Source: Halorarum salinum (GTDB taxonomy: Archaea > Halobacteriota > Halobacteria > Halobacteriales > Haloferacaceae). Taken from it: a DNA stretch of 64,000 bases. The stretch's first letter is position 1, and each line of letters starts with the position of its first letter. The stretch is from assembly GCF_013402875.1 (NCBI RefSeq), contig NZ_CP058579.1, forward strand, positions 434,001-498,000, given 5' to 3'. Positions 1 through 8,719 of this stretch are shown here, one piece after another. The notes beneath the pieces are model-generated. The model was not told the DNA's origin and did not search any database. It was given only the letters and a program-made list of their open reading frames with translations. Made by a program: the position numbers and the translations under genes.

Positions 1-1
1 G

Positions 2-1864
2 CTCCGGGACACGACCCGCTCGCTCGTCGAGGACCGGCAGGACAGGGAGCAACTGGAACGCCGGCTGGAGGACCTCACCGACGAGATGCGCGACGGCGGG
101 GGCGGAGGATCCGACGGGGGCGGGGTGAACGGCGGCGACGCCGGCTCCGCCGCGGAGGCCCGGCAGGCGGTCGCGGCGGAACTCGAGTCGCTGGAGGAAG
201 AGATCGAGGACGCGACGAACGTCTGCGAGCACTACATGAACAACCTCACGGCCGACACCGGCGAGTTCTTCTCGTGGCTGTTCCGGGACGTCCGGCGACC
301 CGACGAGGTGTACGAGTACGCCGAGCGCCAGGGGCTGTGCGGCTACGAACTGCTGAAGGAGGGAATGGAGGACGTGGAACTGGTCGTCTGCAACTACCAC
401 CACCTGCTCGACCCGACCATCCGCGAGCAGTTCTTCCGCTGGCTCGACCGCGAGCCGGAGGACGTCATCACGGTGTTCGACGAGGCCCACAACGTCGAGG
501 GCGCCGCCCGCGAGCACGCCAGCGAGGCGCTCACGGAGAACACCCTCGAGTCGGCGCTCTCGGAACTGGAGGAGACGGACGACTCCCGCGCCGAGCCGGC
601 CGAGAACGTGCTCCGGGCGTTCACCGAGGCGCTCCGGGCGACGTACGACGAGAACCTCGGCTTCGGCGAGCGCGAGCGGGTCGGCGAGAACTGGTTCGAC
701 GTCTCCGTCGCGAACGAGGACCGGCGCGACGACCTCACGCTCGCGTTCCTCGACCGCTACGAGGGGCGGGGGATCCGCGCGGAGTGCGACCTCGCGCTCC
801 AGCTCGGCAAGCGCCTCGACGAGGAGTACGAGGACGCCTACCGCGACGGCGAGACCACCACCCGGCGCGAGTGTCACCTCCTCTCGGCGGCCGCGTTCGT
901 CTCGGCGTGGATGGACGGCGGCGGCGAACTCGGCCAGCACCCGATGGTGTCGGTCCGCAGGGACGCCGGCACCGACGAGGTGTACGGCCGCGCGGAGCTG
1001 TACACCTGCATCCCGCGGGAGGTCACCCGGGACCTGTTCGAGGAGGTGTACGGCTCGGTGCTGATGTCCGCGACGCTGCGCCCATTCGACGTGACCCAGG
1101 ACGTGCTCGGACTCGACTCGCCGGCCACGCTCGCCTACGAGCTGTCCTACCCCGAGGAGAACCGCCGGACGTACTCGGTGTCGACGCCGGCGCTGTTCTC
1201 CTCGGAGCGCGACGACCCCGGGACCCAGGAGACGGTCGCGTCGACGCTCTCGGACGCCGTCCGCTTCACGCCGGGCAACAGCCTCCTCTTCTTCCCGTCG
1301 TACGCCGAGGCCGAGCGCTACCACGAACTGCTCTCGGGCGACCCCGAACTCGGCACCGTTCTGCTCGACGGCTCGGACCAGGACACGGAGGACCTCCGGA
1401 CGACGCTCGTCGGGAGCGACGACGCGGCGCTTTTCACCTCGCTGTGGGGGACGCTCGCGGAGGGGGTGAGCTTCGACGGCGACGCGGCCCGGACCGTCGC
1501 GGTCGTGGGGGTCCCGTATCCGCACCTCTCCGAGCGCATGGAGGCGGTGCAGGACGCCTACGACCGCGTGTTCGCCGAGCGCTCGCGGGACGCCGGGTGG
1601 GAGTACGCCGTCGAGATCCCCACCGTTCGGAAGACGCGACAGGCGCTCGGGCGGGTCATCCGCTCGCCGGAGGACTTCGGGGTTCGGTTGCTGCTGGACA
1701 AGCGGTACACGAGCGCGGACATGGGGAAGTACTCGGTGCGCGGGACGTTCCCGCCCGAGGAGCGGGAGGAGTTAATCGACATCAGGCCCGGGAAGCTGAA
1801 GTTCGCGATGCTGAACTTCTACTCCGATCACGACGCGTACTCGGGGTCGCCGCCGGAGCCGTAG
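2..1864 (+). CDS. XPD/Rad3-like superfamily 2 DNA helicase, 5' end outside window
   Basis: C-terminal ~620 residues of an ATP-dependent 5'-3' DNA helicase of the XPD/Rad3/DinG type; the reading frame is open from base 2, so the start and the Walker A motif lie upstream of the window. The DEAH box (VFDEAHN) is at about residue 160 of the visible part. Cysteines before it (VCEHY, LCGYE, VVCNYH) fall where XPD proteins carry the Fe-S cluster, although only three are obvious. Motif VI is visible as RQALGRVIRSPEDFG near the C terminus. A Gly/Asp-rich linker at about residues 30-50 looks like a haloarchaeal insertion. The family acts in DNA repair or unwinding; the exact role here is inferred. It converges on argF. 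Confidence 0.9.
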   Translation, partial: LRDTTRSLVEDRQDREQLERRLEDLTDEMRDGGGGGSDGGGVNGGDAGSAAEARQAVAAELESLEEEIEDATNVCEHYMNNLTADTGEFFSWLFRDVRRPDEVYEYAERQGLCGYELLKEGMEDVELVVCNYHHLLDPTIREQFFRWLDREPEDVITVFDEAHNVEGAAREHASEALTENTLESALSELEETDDSRAEPAENVLRAFTEALRATYDENLGFGERERVGENWFDVSVANEDRRDDLTLAFLDRYEGRGIRAECDLALQLGKRLDEEYEDAYRDGETTTRRECHLLSAAAFVSAWMDGGGELGQHPMVSVRRDAGTDEVYGRAELYTCIPREVTRDLFEEVYGSVLMSATLRPFDVTQDVLGLDSPATLAYELSYPEENRRTYSVSTPALFSSERDDPGTQETVASTLSDAVRFTPGNSLLFFPSYAEAERYHELLSGDPELGTVLLDGSDQDTEDLRTTLVGSDDAALFTSLWGTLAEGVSFDGDAARTVAVVGVPYPHLSERMEAVQDAYDRVFAERSRDAGWEYAVEIPTVRKTRQALGRVIRSPEDFGVRLLLDKRYTSADMGKYSVRGTFPPEEREELIDIRPGKLKFAMLNFYSDHDAYSGSPPEP

Positions 1865-1952
1865 TCGGGGTCGGCGGACGGCTCGAACGTCCGCCGACGT
1901 GTCGCCGACCGTGGCGCCGTCGGTTCCGTCGTCGGCACGCGGACCCCCGTTG

Positions 1953-2070
1953 CTTGCCCACTGAAGTCCACCAGCCTCCCCAACCGATCGCGCTCCTTGC
2001 TCCCTCCGGTCGCTTGCGGTGCTCATCCCTCGCGCGCTTCGGCCGCGCACGGGGCGCGGCCGAAGCGCGC
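1953..2070 (+). repeat. R1-type dispersed intergenic element, copy a, with strong hairpin
   Basis: Gap between the convergent helicase and argF genes. It begins with the block CTTGCCCACTG..GTCCACCAG that recurs at 38606 and, inverted, at 12212. It ends in a perfect 17-bp stem (arms 2032-2048 and 2054-2070, 5-nt loop). The position between two gene 3' ends would suit a bidirectional terminator, but the shared sequence shows that it belongs to a dispersed family. Confidence 0.6.
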
Positions 2071-2110
2071 CACCCCTGCTGCGATCGCACGGCAGGAATG
2101 CGGCCGTGTC

Positions 2111-3052
2111 CTACGCGAGCAGTTCCACGAGCAGCGCCTTCTGGGCGTGCATCCGGTTCTCCGCCTGCTCCCACACCAGCGTCCGGTCCGACTCCAGCAC
2201 CTCGTCGGTGATCTCCTCGCCCCGGTGGGCCGGCAGGCAGTGCATCACCTTCGCGTCCGTGCCCCCGAGCAGGTCCTCGTTCAGCTGGTACCCCTCGAAC
2301 GCGGGTAGTTTCTCCTCGCGCAGTTCTTCCTGGCCCATGCTCACCCAGACGTCGGTGTAGACGACGTCGGCCCCCTCGACCGCGCCCTCGGGCGAGTCCG
2401 CGAGCGTCGGCGCCCTCCCGGCCGCCGCGGCGCGCTCGATGCAGTCCTCGCCGAGGCCGTAGCCCTCCGGGGTGGCGACCGCGAGGTCCACGCCGGCGAC
2501 CCCGCAGCCGACCGCGAACGACCGGGCGACGTTGTTGCCGTCGCCGACCCACGCGACCGAGACGTCCTCGAAGCCGTCGAACGTCTCCCGTATCGTCAGC
2601 AGGTCGGCGAGCGTCTGGCACGGGTGGGCGTCGTCGGTCAGCCCGTTGACCACGGGTACGTCGGCGTACTCCGCGAGCGTCTCGAGGTCCGAGTGGTCGA
2701 ACAGCCGCGCCATGACGGCGTCGACGTAGCCCGAGAGCGCCCTGGCGGTGTCCTTCAGCGGCTCTCCGTGGCCGAGCTGGATGTCGCCGGGGCCGAGGAA
2801 CATCGCGTGGCCCCCGAGCTGGGTCATCCCCGTCTCGAAGGACGCCCGCGTTCGGGTCGAGGGCTTCTCGAACAGCATCGCGAGCGTCGTCCGGGGCAGT
2901 TGCGTGAGGTCCCTGCCGGTCTTCAGCTCGGTCGCGCGATCGAGGAGCGCGGCCAGCTGGTCGGCCGTCAGGTCGTCCACGTCGAGCAGGTCGGTCGGGA
3001 ACGGTTCGTCGGCGTCGGCGGTCGTGTCGGGGTCGTGGGTTGGTGTGCTCAT
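2111..3052 (-). CDS. argF: ornithine carbamoyltransferase
   Basis: Converts ornithine and carbamoyl phosphate to citrulline in arginine synthesis; cytosolic, 313 aa, normal family length. The carbamoyl-phosphate motif STRTR (KPSTRTRASFE), the HPCQ motif (DDAHPCQTLADL) and the HCLP motif (MHCLPAHRG) are all present. The start is the ATG at 3052, which overlaps the lysK stop (ATGA); the frame stays open further upstream inside lysK, but that part has no similarity to the family. It is the last gene of the LysW-arginine operon and is followed by the R1 element. A typical acidic haloarchaeal N-terminal tail precedes the conserved domain. Confidence 0.95.
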   Translation of the reverse strand: MSTPTHDPDTTADADEPFPTDLLDVDDLTADQLAALLDRATELKTGRDLTQLPRTTLAMLFEKPSTRTRASFETGMTQLGGHAMFLGPGDIQLGHGEPLKDTARALSGYVDAVMARLFDHSDLETLAEYADVPVVNGLTDDAHPCQTLADLLTIRETFDGFEDVSVAWVGDGNNVARSFAVGCGVAGVDLAVATPEGYGLGEDCIERAAAAGRAPTLADSPEGAVEGADVVYTDVWVSMGQEELREEKLPAFEGYQLNEDLLGGTDAKVMHCLPAHRGEEITDEVLESDRTLVWEQAENRMHAQKALLVELLA

Positions 3053-4149
3053 GCTGGGTCGCTGAGGCGCTCGCTCACCGCGCACAGCACGTCGACTGCG
3101 CGGTCGAACTCCGCGAGCGGGAGGCGTTCGTTCGGGGCGTGGTCCAGGTCGGAGTCGCCGGGGCCGTAGGTCGCCATCGGAGCGTCCCAGGCCGCGGCGA
3201 ACAGGTTCACGTCGGCGGTGCCGGTCTTGCGGAGGAGTCGAGGGTCGCCCCCCGCTCGTCGGATCGCCCCACGGAACGCCGTCGCCACCTCGCTCCGCGG
3301 GCTGGTCATCACCGGAGGGATGGGCTCCTCCCAGTGGACCGTCCCCGCGTCGAGTTCGGCGTCGGCGCGCTCGCGCACGTCCGCGGCCTCCATCTCGGGC
3401 GGCACGCGGAACTGCACGTCCATCGTCGCCTCCATCGACAGCCCGTCGGCCGAGAGCCCGCCGTCGAAGCGCACGGGCTTGGTCGTCACCCCCTCGAACA
3501 CGGGTTCGTAGTCCTCCGTCTCGAAGGAGTCCTCGACCCGGCGCCACCAGTTCATCGCGTGCTCGACCGCGTTGGGGTCGGGCCGGGAGGTGTGACCCGA
3601 CTCGCTCGTCGCGACGTAGGTGCCGGCGAGAAAGCCCCGGTAGCCCAGCGTCACGCCGTCCCAGCCGGACGGCTCGCCGTTGACGACCGCGTCGGGCGCC
3701 TCGCGGTCCTCCACGAGGAACCGGGCGCCCCGGGAGTCGGTCTCCTCGCCGACGACGCCGGCGAAGGAGACGCCCGTCTCGACGGCCGCGACGGCCATCG
3801 CCGCGAGCGGGCCGGTGGCGTCGACGCTGCCGCGCCCCCAGAGCACGGCGTCGCCGTCCGGCGAGTACTCGTCCCCCGCGTCGTGCTCCACGCGGACGGG
3901 AATGTCCCCGGGTACCGTGTCGACGTGGGAGGTCAGCAGCACCGAGTCGTCGGCGGGCGCGCGGACGTTCCCGACCTCGTCGACGAACACCTCGCGGTCG
4001 TGCTCGGCGAAGAACGCCGCCAGGCGCTCGGCGGCCTCCGCTTCCTCGCCCGACGGCGAGGGGATGGAGACGAGGTCGTACAGCAGTTGGCGCCCCTCGG
4101 TGTCGAGCGCGTCGCCGGCATCGTCCGCGTCGTCGACGGCGGACGCCAT
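3049..4149 (-). CDS. lysK: [LysW]-ornithine/[LysW]-lysine hydrolase (M20 family)
   Basis: Zinc carboxypeptidase-like hydrolase that releases ornithine (or lysine) from the C-terminal Glu of the carrier protein LysW; 366 aa. M20 metal-ligand motifs are visible: HVDTVPGD, GSVDATG and GEETDSRGARF. It stands where argE would be in an acetylated pathway, but the neighbouring lysW and lysX show that the amino group is protected by LysW. It ends in an ATGA overlap with argF and begins 4 nt after the argD stop. In this cluster the main product should be ornithine; an additional lysine activity cannot be excluded from sequence. Confidence 0.9.
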   Translation of the reverse strand: MASAVDDADDAGDALDTEGRQLLYDLVSIPSPSGEEAEAAERLAAFFAEHDREVFVDEVGNVRAPADDSVLLTSHVDTVPGDIPVRVEHDAGDEYSPDGDAVLWGRGSVDATGPLAAMAVAAVETGVSFAGVVGEETDSRGARFLVEDREAPDAVVNGEPSGWDGVTLGYRGFLAGTYVATSESGHTSRPDPNAVEHAMNWWRRVEDSFETEDYEPVFEGVTTKPVRFDGGLSADGLSMEATMDVQFRVPPEMEAADVRERADAELDAGTVHWEEPIPPVMTSPRSEVATAFRGAIRRAGGDPRLLRKTGTADVNLFAAAWDAPMATYGPGDSDLDHAPNERLPLAEFDRAVDVLCAVSERLSDPA

Positions 4150-4153
4150 CGCG

Positions 4154-5320
4154 CTACAGCACCTCCGTCAGCGCGTCCACGACCGCGTCGACGTGCGCCT
4201 CCTCGACCACCAGCGGCGGGAGGAGGCGCAGCACCGACCGGCCGGCCGGGAGCGCGAGCACCTCGTGGTTCAGCGCGAGGTCGCGCAGCAGGCGGTTCGA
4301 CCCGCGCTTCACCTCGATGCCGACCATGAGCCCCTGCCCGCGCACCTCGCGGACGCCGAGGTCGTGCTCCTCGACGGCGGCCGACAGTTCCTCGTGGAGG
4401 TAGTCGCCGACCGCCTCGGCGTGGCCGGGCAGGTCCTCCTCGACGATTCCGTCGAGCGTCGCGTTCGCGGCGGCGGCGACGAGCGGCCCGCCGGAGAACG
4501 TCGAGCCGTGGTCGCCCGCCTCGTCCGCCAGCCAGTCGGCACACAGCGTGGCGCCCGTCGGCAGGCCCGACGCCATCCCCTTCGCGGTCGTGAGCGCGTC
4601 GGGGACCACCCCGGCGTGCTCGCAGGCCCACAGCGCGCCCGTCCGCCCGAGGCCCGTCTGGATCTCGTCGAACACCAGCGCCGCGCCGGCGTCCTCGGTC
4701 AGTTCGCGGGCCGCGTGCAGGTAGTCGGCCGTCGCGGGGTTCACCCCGCCCTCGCCCTGCACGGGTTCGAGGAAGACGGCCGCCGTCTCGTCGTCGACGG
4801 CGTCGGCGAGTTCGTCCGCGTCGCCGTAGTCGACGAACTCCACGCCGCCGGCCAGCGGCTCGAACGCGGCGCGGTACTTCCTCTTCCAGGTCATCGCCAG
4901 CGCGCCCATCGTCCGGCCGTGGAAGCCCCGCTTCGCGGCGACGATCTTCTCCCGGCCGGTCGCCGAGCGCGCGAACTTCATCGCCGCCTCGTTCGCCTCC
5001 GTCCCGGAGTTGCAGAGCCACACCTTCCGGAGGTCGCCGGGCGCGAGCGCGCCCAGTTTCCCGTACAACTCGGTGCGGGCCTCGACGGGGTACGAACCCT
5101 GGACGTACAGCAACTCGGCCGCCTGCTCCCGGATCGCATCCACGACCGCGGGCGGGCAGTGCCCGAGCGGCGTGCAGGCGTAGGAGGCGCCGAAGTCGAG
5201 GTACTCCGTGCCGTTCGCGCCCGTGAGGTGGACGCCCTCGCCCGACTCGATGCCGAGCGGCTTCTCCGAGAAGACGAACCCCTCGCCGAGTTCGTCCTCG
5301 GCGACGTCGAGGGAACTCAC
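4154..5320 (-). CDS. argD: [LysW]-glutamate semialdehyde / acetylornithine-type aminotransferase
   Basis: Class III PLP-dependent aminotransferase (388 aa) that transaminates the LysW-bound semialdehyde to LysW-ornithine; LysJ/ArgD type. CNSGTEANEAA binds PLP phosphate, FDEIQTGLGRTG holds the cofactor Asp, and the Schiff-base lysine is in TTAKGMASG. It overlaps the argB stop by 4 nt (ATGA) and lies 4 nt before lysK, so translation is probably coupled. The ATG at 5320 is the natural start because it overlaps argB. Confidence 0.93.
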   Translation of the reverse strand: MSSLDVAEDELGEGFVFSEKPLGIESGEGVHLTGANGTEYLDFGASYACTPLGHCPPAVVDAIREQAAELLYVQGSYPVEARTELYGKLGALAPGDLRKVWLCNSGTEANEAAMKFARSATGREKIVAAKRGFHGRTMGALAMTWKRKYRAAFEPLAGGVEFVDYGDADELADAVDDETAAVFLEPVQGEGGVNPATADYLHAARELTEDAGAALVFDEIQTGLGRTGALWACEHAGVVPDALTTAKGMASGLPTGATLCADWLADEAGDHGSTFSGGPLVAAAANATLDGIVEEDLPGHAEAVGDYLHEELSAAVEEHDLGVREVRGQGLMVGIEVKRGSNRLLRDLALNHEVLALPAGRSVLRLLPPLVVEEAHVDAVVDALTEVL

Positions 5321-6243
5321 TGCTCCACCCCCTCGGCGTCCTCGCCGCCCTCGGCGTCGCTGCCGGATCCGACCACGGCGGCGCGGTCGATCCGCGTGCC
5401 GGCGCCGTCGAGCGCGGCGACGATGGGGTCGCGGACGTTCGCGTCCGAGACGTACACCGCCGCGGCACCGCCCTCGAGCGCCTCCTTCGCGGCCATCACC
5501 TTGCGCGTCATGAACCCCTCCGCCGCGGCCTCGAGGTCCTCGAAGTCCGCGGGGCCGTCCACGGCGCCGATGAGCGTGTCGGCGTCGTCGGGGTCCTCGT
5601 ACACGCCGGCAACGTCCGTCAGGACGACCAGTTCGCCGCCGAGCGCGCCCGCGACGGCCGCGGCCGCGCGGTCGGCGTCGGTGTTGACCGCCGTGACGTC
5701 GCCGTCGCTCTCCTCGCCGAGCATCGGCGGCGAGAGCACCGGCGTGTAGCCGTCGGCGAGCAGCCCCGAAAGGAGCCCGTCGTCGACGGCGTCGATGCGG
5801 CCCGAGTGGTCGCCGCGTTTGATCTTCCTCTTGCCGTCCTCCAGAACGCGGACCGCCGACTTGCGGGGGCCGGCCAGGAGGCCGCCGTCGACGCCCGAGA
5901 GGCCGAGCGCGTCGACGCCGGCGTTCCGGAGGCCGACGACGAGTTCGGTGTTGAGCTTGCCGGGCAGCGCCATCTCGAACACCTCCATGGCGTCCTCGTC
6001 GGTGAACCGACCGGTGACGCCGCCGGGCGTCTCGACGTACTCGGGCTCGCGCCCGAGCGCCTCGAGCTGGTCGTCCACCTCGGTCGAGCCGCCGTGGACG
6101 ACGACGACCTCCCGGCCGTTGGCGACGAGGTGGGCCACGTCGCCGACCGCGCCCGCGGGGTCGACCGCGCGGGCGCCGCCGAGCTTCACGACGACCGGCG
6201 GTTCCGTTCCTCCGTCCGTGTAGAGGTCGGGAGTCCCGGTCAT
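5317..6243 (-). CDS. argB: [LysW]-glutamate / acetylglutamate-type kinase
   Basis: Amino-acid kinase family member (308 aa; LysZ/ArgB type) that phosphorylates the side-chain carboxylate of LysW-linked glutamate. N-terminal VVKLGGARAV and VVVHGGSTEVDD form the nucleotide and phosphate loops. The start at 6243 overlaps the argC stop (ATGA). The protein is longer than E. coli ArgB and carries an acidic C-terminal tail (GSGSDAEGGEDAEG). Whether it also accepts the aminoadipate intermediate for lysine cannot be told from the sequence. Confidence 0.93.
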   Translation of the reverse strand: MTGTPDLYTDGGTEPPVVVKLGGARAVDPAGAVGDVAHLVANGREVVVVHGGSTEVDDQLEALGREPEYVETPGGVTGRFTDEDAMEVFEMALPGKLNTELVVGLRNAGVDALGLSGVDGGLLAGPRKSAVRVLEDGKRKIKRGDHSGRIDAVDDGLLSGLLADGYTPVLSPPMLGEESDGDVTAVNTDADRAAAAVAGALGGELVVLTDVAGVYEDPDDADTLIGAVDGPADFEDLEAAAEGFMTRKVMAAKEALEGGAAAVYVSDANVRDPIVAALDGAGTRIDRAAVVGSGSDAEGGEDAEGVEQ

Positions 6244-7310
6244 GGCGAACCCACGGGGTGGAGCCCCAGTTGGTCCAGCCCGGCCGTCTCCTCCAGGCCG
6301 AGTGCGACGTTGGCTGCGTGGACCGCCTGGCCGGCCGAGCCCTTCATCATGTTGTCGATGGCGCCGAACGCCACGACGCGCTCGTTACCGGGGTCCAGCG
6401 CGAAGCCGACCTCCGCGCGGTTCGTCCCCGCGACCGCCTTCGGCTCGGGGTAGCGGTACGTCCCGCCGCCGCCGGCGACCAGGTCCACGAACGGCTCGTC
6501 CTCGTACGCCTCGCGGTAGGCGCCCCAGAGGTCGCCCTTCGTGACGGGACCGTCGGGGAAGGCGTGACACGTCGCCGACGCGCCGCGGACCATCTCCACC
6601 GCGTGCACGGTGAACGCCGTCGGGAGGTCGAGGTACGCCTCCAGTTCCGCCTCGTGGCGGTGGCCGGTCGGCGCGTACGGCCGGACGACGCCGGAGCGTT
6701 CGGGGTGCGAGGAGGCCTTGCCGCCGCTCGCGCCGCCCTCGGAGGAGCCGACTTTCACGTCCACGACCACGCGGTCGTCGCCGGTCACGACGCCGGCGTC
6801 CACGAGCGGCTTCATCGCCAGCAGGGTCGCCGTCGCGTTGCAGCCGCCCGCGGCGATCAGCTCCGCGCCGGGGAGGTTCCCGCGGTTCAGTTCGGGGAGC
6901 GCGTACTCCGCGTCGGCGAGGTGTTCGGTCGCCGTGTGGCCGTCGTACCACTCGTCGTAGGCGTCGGCCTCGGGCAGGCGGAAGTCCGCCGAGAGGTCGA
7001 CGACGAGCCCCGCAGCGTCGCGGAACGAGTCGATATGCTGCATGGAGACGCCGTGGGGCGTCGCCGCGAACAGCACGTCCACGGACTCCAGCTCCTCCGG
7101 CGAGGAGAAGCGGAGGTTGAGCCCCCGCAGGTTCGGGTGGACGTAGCCGACCGTCTTGTTCTCGTACTCGCGGGAGGTGGCCTGCACGACCTCGAACGCG
7201 GGGTGGCCGACGAGCAGGCGAAGCAGCTCGCCGCCGGTGAAGCCGGAGCCGCCGACGACCGCGGCGGTGAACCCTTCGCCCGTCCCCTCGTCCTCGGCGC
7301 TCGTCGTCAT
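6240..7310 (-). CDS. argC: [LysW]-glutamyl-phosphate reductase
   Basis: NADPH-dependent reductase of the LysY/ArgC family, 356 aa; it reduces LysW-glutamyl phosphate to the semialdehyde. The dinucleotide fold starts with VVGGSGFTGGELLRLL at about residue 18, and the catalytic Cys is in AAGGCNATATL. The ATG at 7310 was chosen because it overlaps the lysX stop (ATGA) and gives the family N terminus; the frame is open further upstream only as out-of-frame lysX sequence. It overlaps argB by 4 nt. Confidence 0.94.
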   Translation of the reverse strand: MTTSAEDEGTGEGFTAAVVGGSGFTGGELLRLLVGHPAFEVVQATSREYENKTVGYVHPNLRGLNLRFSSPEELESVDVLFAATPHGVSMQHIDSFRDAAGLVVDLSADFRLPEADAYDEWYDGHTATEHLADAEYALPELNRGNLPGAELIAAGGCNATATLLAMKPLVDAGVVTGDDRVVVDVKVGSSEGGASGGKASSHPERSGVVRPYAPTGHRHEAELEAYLDLPTAFTVHAVEMVRGASATCHAFPDGPVTKGDLWGAYREAYEDEPFVDLVAGGGGTYRYPEPKAVAGTNRAEVGFALDPGNERVVAFGAIDNMMKGSAGQAVHAANVALGLEETAGLDQLGLHPVGSP

Positions 7311-8197
7311 ACCGCGGCCGCCTCCGCAGCCACGTCCGCCTTCAGTTCGAGCCAGTCGACGACCGCCGCGGGCACGTCGACGTCGACGCAGCCGTTCAGC
7401 GCCTTGAACTCGACCGTGTGGTTCACCTCGTGGACGGTGTACTCGCCGCTGCCGGCGCCGCCGACCTCCATGAGGTCGACGCCGAGCAGGCCGCCGCCGA
7501 CCGCGTCGCTCGCCCTCCGGACGAGTTCCCTCGCCTCGTCGTCCAGTTCGAACTCGGCCGTCTCGCCGCCCTTCGCGGCGTTCGTGAGCCAGTGGTCGGA
7601 GGTGCGCGTCATCGCCGCGACGGGCTCGCCGTCGCAGGCCACCACGCGCACGTCGCGGCCGGGCTTCTCGACGAACTCCTGGACGTAGAACACCTTGTGC
7701 TCGTAGTGGCCGAGCGTCTCCTTGTGCTCGAGGATGGCCTCGGCGGCCGAGCGGGTGTCGATCTTCGCCATCAGGCGGCCCCACGAGCCGATCACCGGCT
7801 TGAGCACGCAGGGGTAGCCGAACGCCTCGATGGCCTCGAGGGCGGCGTCGGTCGTGAACGCCACCTCCGTCGCTGGCGTGGGAACCCCGGCGGCCTCGAG
7901 CGCGAGGCTGTTCTTCACCTTGTTCGCGCACGTCTCGGCCGTCTCCGGCGCGTTGACGACGGGGACGCCGTAGTGCTGCAGGTACTTCGTCGCGTACAGC
8001 GAGCGCGAGGTGGCGAGACAGCGGTCGAGGACGACGTCGCAGTCGGCAACGTCGGCCCCGTTCGCGTCGAGGCCGTCGAGGCCGAACCGGAGCTTGCGCA
8101 CGTCCAGCTTCTCGACCTCGTGGCCGCGGTCGCGGAGCTCCGAGAGGAGGAGCTTCTCGTCCCTGCGGATCCTGGAGTAGAGGAGCCCGACCCTCAT
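7307..8197 (-). CDS. lysX: glutamate (or aminoadipate)-LysW ligase, ATP-grasp
   Basis: RimK-type ATP-grasp ligase (296 aa; LysX/ArgX) that attaches the alpha-amino group of glutamate to the C-terminal Glu of LysW, the first step of carrier-bound arginine synthesis. RVGLLYSRIRRDEK at the N terminus, an ATP-grasp core (CVLKPVIGSWGRL) and the C-terminal metal-binding EVNHTVEFK are seen. The start at 8197 is one base after the lysW stop (TGA-G-ATG), leaving no room for an independent promoter. Substrate preference is inferred from the arginine context. Confidence 0.93.
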   Translation of the reverse strand: MRVGLLYSRIRRDEKLLLSELRDRGHEVEKLDVRKLRFGLDGLDANGADVADCDVVLDRCLATSRSLYATKYLQHYGVPVVNAPETAETCANKVKNSLALEAAGVPTPATEVAFTTDAALEAIEAFGYPCVLKPVIGSWGRLMAKIDTRSAAEAILEHKETLGHYEHKVFYVQEFVEKPGRDVRVVACDGEPVAAMTRTSDHWLTNAAKGGETAEFELDDEARELVRRASDAVGGGLLGVDLMEVGGAGSGEYTVHEVNHTVEFKALNGCVDVDVPAAVVDWLELKADVAAEAAAV

Positions 8198-8198
8198 C

Positions 8199-8369
8199 TC
8201 ACTCCCCCCAGTCCTCTTCGAGCTCCGGGGCTCGCTCGAGGACCGGCGGGGAGACGTCCACGACCTCCAGTTCCGCGCCGCAGGTTCCACAGTCGACGAT
8301 CTCCCCGATCTCCAGGTCGTCGTGCAGGGTCACCGCGGACCCGCACTCGACGCATTCTGCTTCCGTCAT
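8199..8369 (-). CDS. lysW: LysW/ArgW amino-group carrier protein
   Basis: A 56-residue protein read directly from the sequence. It has a zinc-ribbon (CVECG near residue 6 and CGTCG near residue 27), a strongly acidic C-terminal half and the diagnostic C-terminal EEDWGE. In the family the terminal Glu carries the growing amino acid through an isopeptide-type link while the acidic surface docks to LysX, argB, argC and argD products. It is the first gene of the run down to argF, with a TATA-like box at the expected distance upstream. The gene is short enough to be missed by automatic calling. Confidence 0.95.
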   Translation of the reverse strand: MTEAECVECGSAVTLHDDLEIGEIVDCGTCGAELEVVDVSPPVLERAPELEEDWGE

Positions 8370-8419
8370 GGTGTACCCGACCGTAGCCGCCTCACCACCT
8401 TTAATCCGTCGGTTTTGTA

Positions 8420-8433
8420 ATTTAAATTAAAAG
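8420..8433 (-). promoter_or_regulatory. TATA-like promoter of the lysW-argF operon
   Basis: An A/T block (tttaaattaaaag on the plus strand) in otherwise GC-rich DNA. Read on the minus strand it would set transcription at about 8395-8400, leaving a short leader of roughly 30 nt before lysW. Confidence 0.55.
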
Positions 8434-8719
8434 ACGGGGTCGTCGCTATCGGAGTCGAGAGGGGCTGAAACCGTCGTGTTCCGTTTCGATGTCGGAAATG
8501 TGTGATGTGGCCCCGAGGAGGGCCGGCGGCGGGACCTCGCCCGCCGGGACCGGGGACGGGGCAGGCACCGGGATCGGCGCGACGGCCGGCGTCGGTCGCC
8601 CCGGTCGTCGCGGCACGACGCCGGGCCCTCGCGGCGGTCGCGGCGCGACGCGGAGCGGTCGTCGCACCGCTCGCCGTCGCTCCCGGCGTCGTCGAACCCG
8701 TCGGACGGCGGGGAGCGAC
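8434..8719. other. gap between argH and the lysW promoter, no gene seen
   Basis: The argH stop lies 350 bases before lysW on the same strand. Apart from the promoter box the gap has no convincing coding frame: the open frames are Arg/Pro-rich and lack domain character. It could hold argH transcript termination or operator sites, but no clear palindrome was recognised. Confidence 0.4.
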